Shown here piece by piece: positions 58,648-64,000 of a stretch of 64,000 nt of DNA; within the stretch, counting starts at the first letter, position 1; each line of letters starts with the position of its first letter. The translations under genes and the position numbers were made by a program. The DNA is from Aralia elata (taxonomy: Eukaryota > Streptophyta > Magnoliopsida > Apiales > Araliaceae): the NCBI GenBank assembly GCA_034770075.1, contig JAVJAP010000344.1:201501-265500 (forward strand), given 5' to 3'. Under the pieces are notes generated by a model, which saw nothing but the letters and a program-made list of their open reading frames with translations, did not search any database and was not told where the DNA came from.

Positions 58648-61600
58648 TTAAGATACATATGTAATTCTAGTATTCATAATTGTAAAATTCATATATTTAG
58701 CTATATGCTTACACAATTCATGGGCAATTATATACCTAAATAAGGAGACATTTTCCTCGGACCAGTCAACCTCACCTAAAGATATGCATTAGACAGCGTA
58801 GTCAACGTACTTCATCACGTAGACTTCGCAATCAAAATCATTCTTTTGTTTAGGTTAGATGGCCTTGAATGCCCACACCATTTTTTTTTCTTTGGAAATT
58901 TTTTTTCGGGACTGTAAATTTAGATGGCGTTCGCAACGAAATCACGTTGTACATTAAAAAATATAATATTAGTAGGACACTATAACATAAATGTAATTAA
59001 AAAATCAAATAGTCAAAGGTGGGGACGTACCACATATTCTAACTATAGTCAATATCGACTACTTATTTTGTAACTTGGTACGTCATTGTATAAAGAATCT
59101 ATCAGTATAACCCTCCATTGTTTAATATCTACAATGGAAAAAAATAATGTTTGTTTTGGTGGTTAAGTACTGGCAAAAATGCAAAATCAGAATCCGATAA
59201 ATCCGGTTGGACTCCCTGGTTGAAAAAAAAACAGAGACACATCAGAAATATCATATTTATTCTTTTATGATGTTGAGAGTTTGGTGTATTCTTCATACCA
59301 TTGTGGTAATAATTGGAAAAAAAATAGCAAGGCGTGAAATAAAATTTGTCCCGCTCATATCGACCTCGTCGTAGACATTCTTCGTGCAACTTCAACAAAC
59401 TAAGATACGCGTCGATCGTATGATACCATATCAAGTTCCCTGGTCGAAGCGATAGTAGGTCCTTATGCTCCAATCTGTACTAGTTATCAGGACCTATTTA
59501 AGGAAACTGTGATTGGTCCACCAGATCCGAAAATCAATTCTGATTTAGCCACTCTACTTTCTCTACCTTCAATGGTTTGAAAGGATCCCTCTTAAACATA
59601 GACGACTGCTCCACCTGTAGCCATGAAGGAAAAATACTATACACGCCCTCCTCCCCACTGCCTATACGGTCAGAATGTGATTCGGGGACTGACATTTCTT
59701 CGAATATTGGTGTCAACTGAATAGCCTGCAATTGTCCCATACTCTCAACATCACCAATAGAACTCCACTAATACATGTAAGGGGGATGAGGTGTTAATTG
59801 TATTGTGAATTCCTTCTCAACTATAAATGGGATGTCGGGCTAATAAGGAGATCCTTAACTGAATGGATCAGAACCGGAGAATGGCATTTCTTGCGTGAAT
59901 TGCTCTAGTAGAACGTTGAGGATGGTATCCTTAGGATCTTTAAAAACTCTCTAGTATTCTTCATTAAACAGTACTGACCTTGTATACCACTCCTCGTACA
60001 TATGGCGAGGGTTGTGCACAGATGGTACGCTCAGAATGTTCTTCACAAAATATCGAGCTGCCTCGATCTATATAAAAAAGTGCACATATGATTAGTAAAC
60101 AGTATATAATATGTTTTAAATGTTTTAAACAAAAACTTCAATATGAAACTTACACGGTTTACAGTTTCGTACTGATGAAATAAGTCACGTGGTGTATATG
60201 CGTCATCTAGTTGAAGTTGTGGGCGACTAATTCTTATACAAGTCATCAGCCTATACCACTTTAGGTATTCGACCAGAGTAACCTCCTGTCTTGTAGCCAC
60301 CACAAAATCCAGTAGTACAATATTTTGTCATACATACCACGTGGCAATGTAATCTCTACACAGCTGAGTATAATTATAGCGCAGATCCCTTCCCTCTCTT
60401 GGTAGAGTTAAGCCATATCTATCGGGACCTCGGGAATATCTTGTGTTTTCCCAAATTATCTTAAGACACGATTTGACATTTGGAATTTAACAACGTCGAC
60501 CAAAATGAAAGGAATACACGAGGCACCACTATATCAAGCTATTTGGTACTCTTGTGTCACTAAATGATCAAACTTTGTATATGGCATCCACCATACTATT
60601 GCAACAGTAATCCTATTAAATTCACCTTTATAAATGATTTGGTTATGCTGGGGATATAATCTTCTTGTTTCTTTAATCATATCTTTATATCTTCGATAGG
60701 CTTAGGCTCTTGTACGGGACAACCAATGGTCGACCCCTCTTACATAATTAGGCCTCCCAATTGACAGGCATTCGTAAACCCACACCTGTGTCATAATTGA
60801 TCAAGTTAAAAATTATAAATATAGTATGAAAACCAATATCAATATAAATAAGCATCAAACTACAGTCAATAAAATACCTGAAGAAGTGTTAAACAGCCAG
60901 AGAAGTTTTTCGCATCGAGACGGGTTGCTTTATGTAAATTGCGAAACAAACGAGCCAAAAGCGTAACTCCCCATGCATAATCACAGACTTTATCAATATC
61001 TTGTATAAATACAAGATATCTAGCATATACGACGTCGAAGTTTGATGATGTAAATAATATCTTCTCCAGAATAAATAATACGTACGTTGTGGTGTACATC
61101 ACCACCGTTTCCATATCAGCATCTAGGGGAAGTTTGCAAAATCTGGTATCCAACCACGATAACATAATGCCCCCTCTGTTATACACCTTCTCATCCTCCA
61201 ATACATATTTACTAAATTCACTTTCATCAAAAATTTGTTTAGTATTTCTTATTAATGTACATGTTATAGGTTCCCCTATAACAGGTAATTCTAAAACGAA
61301 ATATACATCTTCTAGCGTTATTGTCATTTCACTAGTGGGGAAGTAAAATATATTTGTCTCACTCCGCCAATGCTCTACCAATACTTCTATCAATGAAGCA
61401 TCTAATTAGTTACATACATTTGTGTTTGTGAATACCCCAAAATCCCATTGGTGTAATAATTATTTTTGGGCATCATTTAAAACTCACATATCCAAAGAGC
61501 GTCCACTCTCATCAGTTCTTAAGGAACATGTGAAATGGGGATTATTCCATACAATTGTTGAAATGTGGTTAAGTTGATCCCACAACAGCATATTATCGGC

Positions 61601-61666
61601 TAGTCCAGCATTGAATTCTATTTTTATAACTAACACAAACAAAATAAACATATAGCAAGAAGACAT
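58648..61666 (-). pseudogene. Plant mobile domain (PMD) - Ulp1/C48 peptidase gene, MULE passenger, decayed
   Basis: Reading leftwards, the first piece (about 61666-61400) contains NMLLWDQLNHIS. Next comes a PMD core (61393-60879) with LVEHWRSETN, EMTITLEDV and LPVIGEPIT, ending at LTLLQ. Two introns look intact: 60877-60786, after which the frame resumes VWVYECLSIGRP, and 60153-60068, preceded by EYLKWYRLMTCIRIS. A linker follows (about 60067-59480). The Ulp1-like domain starts at SLRPGNLIWYHTIDAYLSLL. Catalytic-type His (59147-59149, in KHYFF), Asp (LIDSLYND) and Cys (58828-58830, in DFDCEVYVMKYVDY) are all visible. A frameshift in the T-run after KHYFF and several stops break it. C48 peptidases cleave SUMO-like proteins; PMD proteins act in gene silencing. 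No function is expected now. An intergenic copia or gypsy origin is unlikely given the introns. Confidence 0.8.
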
Positions 61667-62049
61667 TGATGCTATTGTAAATTCATATCAAACATAACTA
61701 AGAAAAACCCTAATTCAAACGTTATAGTTAAAAAGTTTAGTGTTAACCGACCAATAATGTTCCTTTGATGTATCTAAAGAAACGTTTGCAATAATTCTTT
61801 GTACACAACAACTTTCTATACAACAACTATGGATACAACAACTATGAAGTTTTTATACAATAAAGAAGAATAGAAAATATATATATATGACGAATTTATA
61901 ACTTACATGAATTGGATTTAGCAAAGATGTAAGTTTATAGCACGGATTTGCCGATCTCCTTTTGCTTGGTTGTTTTTCTCTCAAATTCGCTTTGGGTGTT
62001 TAGATCTCAAATGAAGAAGAAAGAACAACAACGTATCTGATTTAGAAGT
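61667..62049. other. Upstream region of the PMD-Ulp1 gene
   Basis: AT-rich DNA between the inner end of the right TIR and the first coding piece of the PMD-Ulp1 gene. Presumably it is promoter and 5' untranslated sequence, but no clear element can be called. Short repeats of acaactatg occur near 61820-61845. Confidence 0.4.
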
Positions 62050-62700
62050 ACTTACCATCTACAGTTTAGTTATGCGGACGTTGATTTATACTAAAACGAC
62101 GTTGTTTGAACATCTTTCACAATACTGAGCATCCGCAGTTTAATACTACGGACGGGCCGACCAAAAACGACGTCGTATTAAGCGGATGGGTAGACCAAAA
62201 ATGGTATCGTTTAATACTGCGCATTGCATTAATACTGCAAACGGGCAGACAAAAACGGCTTCGTTTAATACTACGGACGGGTCGAGCCATATCTAGCGTC
62301 CACAGTTTAATTTTACGGACGGAGGGTGTATTTTGGATAATTTTCCCGTTTGCAAAATTAAACTGCGGGCTCCTTCATATTAAATTACGAAAAAGAGATC
62401 CTCCTTAGCATTTGATGAATAGATGGACGACTGAGATCTGTTATAAGAATAACCTTATCCTTATAACATTGGTTATGGATCAGTTCTCATAATATATATT
62501 AAGAATCTACATTATGTAGGAGAAATTCTCGTAAATTTAATTACCGCCTAGTTTTCCACTAAGGAAAAAACTTTTGGCTAAGTCACTCAGATCGTAATTA
62601 TCAGCCAAATACTTTGATAATAAGGAATCATTTTGCATGGATACAATTTAAAGTGTACGTAATATGAGTAGGTAGATCTATTCGAAATAATGAGAAATTC
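62050..62700 (-). repeat. Right MULE terminal inverted repeat
   Basis: Read in reverse complement it follows the left TIR from base 1 through the palindrome-rich inner part. It is contiguous here, without the 945-bp segment present on the left. It contains at least five variants of the CCGCAGT-ATTAA-ACTGCGG palindrome (near 62130, 62215, 62255, 62300 and 62355). It lies directly upstream of the PMD-Ulp1 gene and may carry its promoter. Confidence 0.85.
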
Positions 62701-64000
62701 TTTAAACTTTAATATTAGAAAAAGATCATACAAAAAATAAATAAGCTTAGTGTGTCTTTAAATGTTAAAGTGCGTCTTATACAAACTTTAATCTATAGTG
62801 GAAAAGAAGTAATAATTTTTATTCTAGACATGGCATGGGACTATATATTTAATTAAGGTGAAAAAACATGCATGATTTGATGATTTCAATTCCTATTTTA
62901 TCAAACAAAATCATATACTAACTATTAATAATATTAGAAATATTTAAATATACAACTTACTATGTTCATGTAATTTTGATTTCACAAATTAAAAAAAATT
63001 TGCTGCTAGAATAAAACTATTGGATATTAAAATCCCGGTGCATGTTCAGTATTTATCATCATATGAATTCTAGCTTTTTGGCTTAAAATCCCAAATGCAT
63101 GACAGCAGACACGCATGTTTTAATTTTGGACCTACCTGTAGATTACATATGAAAGGAAGTAACTTTACTTTGACAGATGAAAATTGCATGTTTGGATTCC
63201 AGAACACAATCCAACACAAATACTTACAGTAACATCCCTGATGAAAAGCAAGATATACAAAGTGGAAGTTAGCCTTAAGTAGAGAAGGCCAGAGTCCCCA
63301 TGAAACAAAGGAAAAAAAAAAAAAAGAAGAAGAACAAGAACAAGAAAATCAACTTTATAGAGAAAAAAAAGCTAGGGCATTTGGATATATCATGGTTGAA
63401 CTCAACCAATGACATTCTTCCCTATATGGTGGAAATCAACTTTTGCTTAATTTCTGTGTCACATTTGGTCCCAAAAATTCCTAGGGGACCATCAGATACC
63501 ATTAAATGAGAAAAATTATAACTAAATGGGATTCACATCCCTCTTTCTTGTACATCTCAAAATTAGAATTGATACTAATTAAAAGTGGATACTAAATGAT
63601 ATGTATGATTATGGTTGGTTATAACTATTAGGATTACTCATGTATGGTGGATCATAAACTACTTCAACTTAACACATTATTTTGTAAGTTAATTTTTGTA
63701 AAAAAAAAAAAAACAAAACAAAATTTGACTAACAAAATATTGCATCCCTCTGAGAAATCATAAACTAATTTAACTTAACACATTATTTTGTAAGTTAATT
63801 TTTGTAAAAAAAAAACAAAACAAAACAAAATTTATTAACAAAATATTGCATCCATCTGAGAAGTCCCTTCAGGAACACCCTAGTCTCTTTTCAGGATGGC
63901 ACATGCATGACAAACTCATCAATATTTGACTAGCAATGAGCACTACTTGTATTTGCTTTTCCTTTAGGCCAATCTAAAGTTTGGTAGATCGGCAAAAGGA
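62701..64000. other. Sequence outside the recognised MULE TIR; no gene seen
   Basis: AT-rich, with no convincing coding region or RNA gene. It contains an A/G-rich run (63308-63352) and the tandem duplication listed separately. It could be host intergenic DNA or the outer part of the TIR region. Confidence 0.5.
63651..63862. repeat. 106-bp tandem duplication
   Basis: The unit atcataaactacttcaactt...catccctctgagaa (63651-63756) is repeated at 63757-63862 with few changes and different lengths of its A-run and acaaaac words. Confidence 0.95.

Larger units (their letters stand above)
1..62700. mobile_element. MULE (Mutator-like DNA transposon) with long TIRs, hugely expanded by nested insertions
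   Basis: The first ~120 bases and 1067-1490 are the reverse complement of 62700 down to about 62050, so the window is bracketed by long terminal inverted repeats. Between them lie a FAR1/MURA-type transposase on the + strand and a PMD-Ulp1 gene on the - strand, arranged tail to tail. FAR1-like transposases and Ulp1-like passengers are known from plant MULEs (for example Kaonashi-type elements). Subtracting the 53.5-kb Copia-A insertion leaves about 9.2 kb, a reasonable size for such an element. The outer end and the 8-11 bp TSD cannot be seen because the left TIR reaches base 1. Both genes are decayed, so the copy is not autonomous now. Confidence 0.85.

Overview
The window is repetitive plant nuclear DNA. 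It is AT-rich, with spliceosomal GT-AG introns, tRNA-iMet-type primer binding sites, Ty1/copia and Ty3/gypsy LTRs, a hAT element and a Mutator-like element (MULE) carrying a FAR1-like transposase. An angiosperm, probably a eudicot, is most likely; the species cannot be named. I found no ordinary host gene, rRNA, tRNA or CRISPR array. Almost everything is transposable element sequence nested up to about five levels deep. Most boundaries are fixed by target-site duplications (TSDs) readable in the sequence.

Outer shell: a MULE with long terminal inverted repeats (left about 1-1490, right about 62050-62700; the window begins inside the left TIR). It holds two convergent, decayed genes: a FAR1/MURA-type transposase (2159-3073 continuing at 56552-57922, + strand) and a plant mobile domain (PMD) plus Ulp1/C48-peptidase gene (61666-58648, - strand). 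A palindromic motif, CCGCAGTATTAAACTGCGG and variants, recurs in both TIRs and between the two genes. Without insertions the MULE would be about 9 kb.

Inside the transposase sits Copia-A (3074-56546, - strand, perfect TSD cattt); removing it restores the transposase reading frame. Copia-A is itself broken by: gypsy-type solo LTR G1 (3999-6718, in its left LTR); Copia-B (8409-32298, + strand, TSD tagtc, in its extra 3' ORF); solo LTR E2 (35713-38905, TSD ttatc, in its integrase); solo LTR F (39553-42041, at its protease/integrase junction); and Sirevirus-like Copia-D (44443-54992, + strand, in its gag leader). Copia-D is the youngest and best preserved element. It has near-identical LTRs, almost complete gag-pol and an intact 525-codon ORF after pol.

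Copia-B has lost gag-pol but keeps its extra ORF. Its 3' non-coding region carries Gypsy-C (11801-29825, near-match TSD acatt/acctt). Gypsy-C contains solo LTR E1 (17406-21401, inverse orientation to E2) and, in its 3' LTR, a 3.75-kb hAT element (22534-26283, perfect 8-bp TSD gcgttata). The end of the Gypsy-C 5' LTR plus its primer binding site lies inverted at 17174-17405, pointing to a local inversion.

The most noteworthy signals are the MULE with its PMD-Ulp1 passenger and palindromic motif family, the dispersed CTCTACGATC motif running through LTRs and internal regions of several copia elements, and the shared extra ORF of three copia lineages. All similarity and age statements are by eye.
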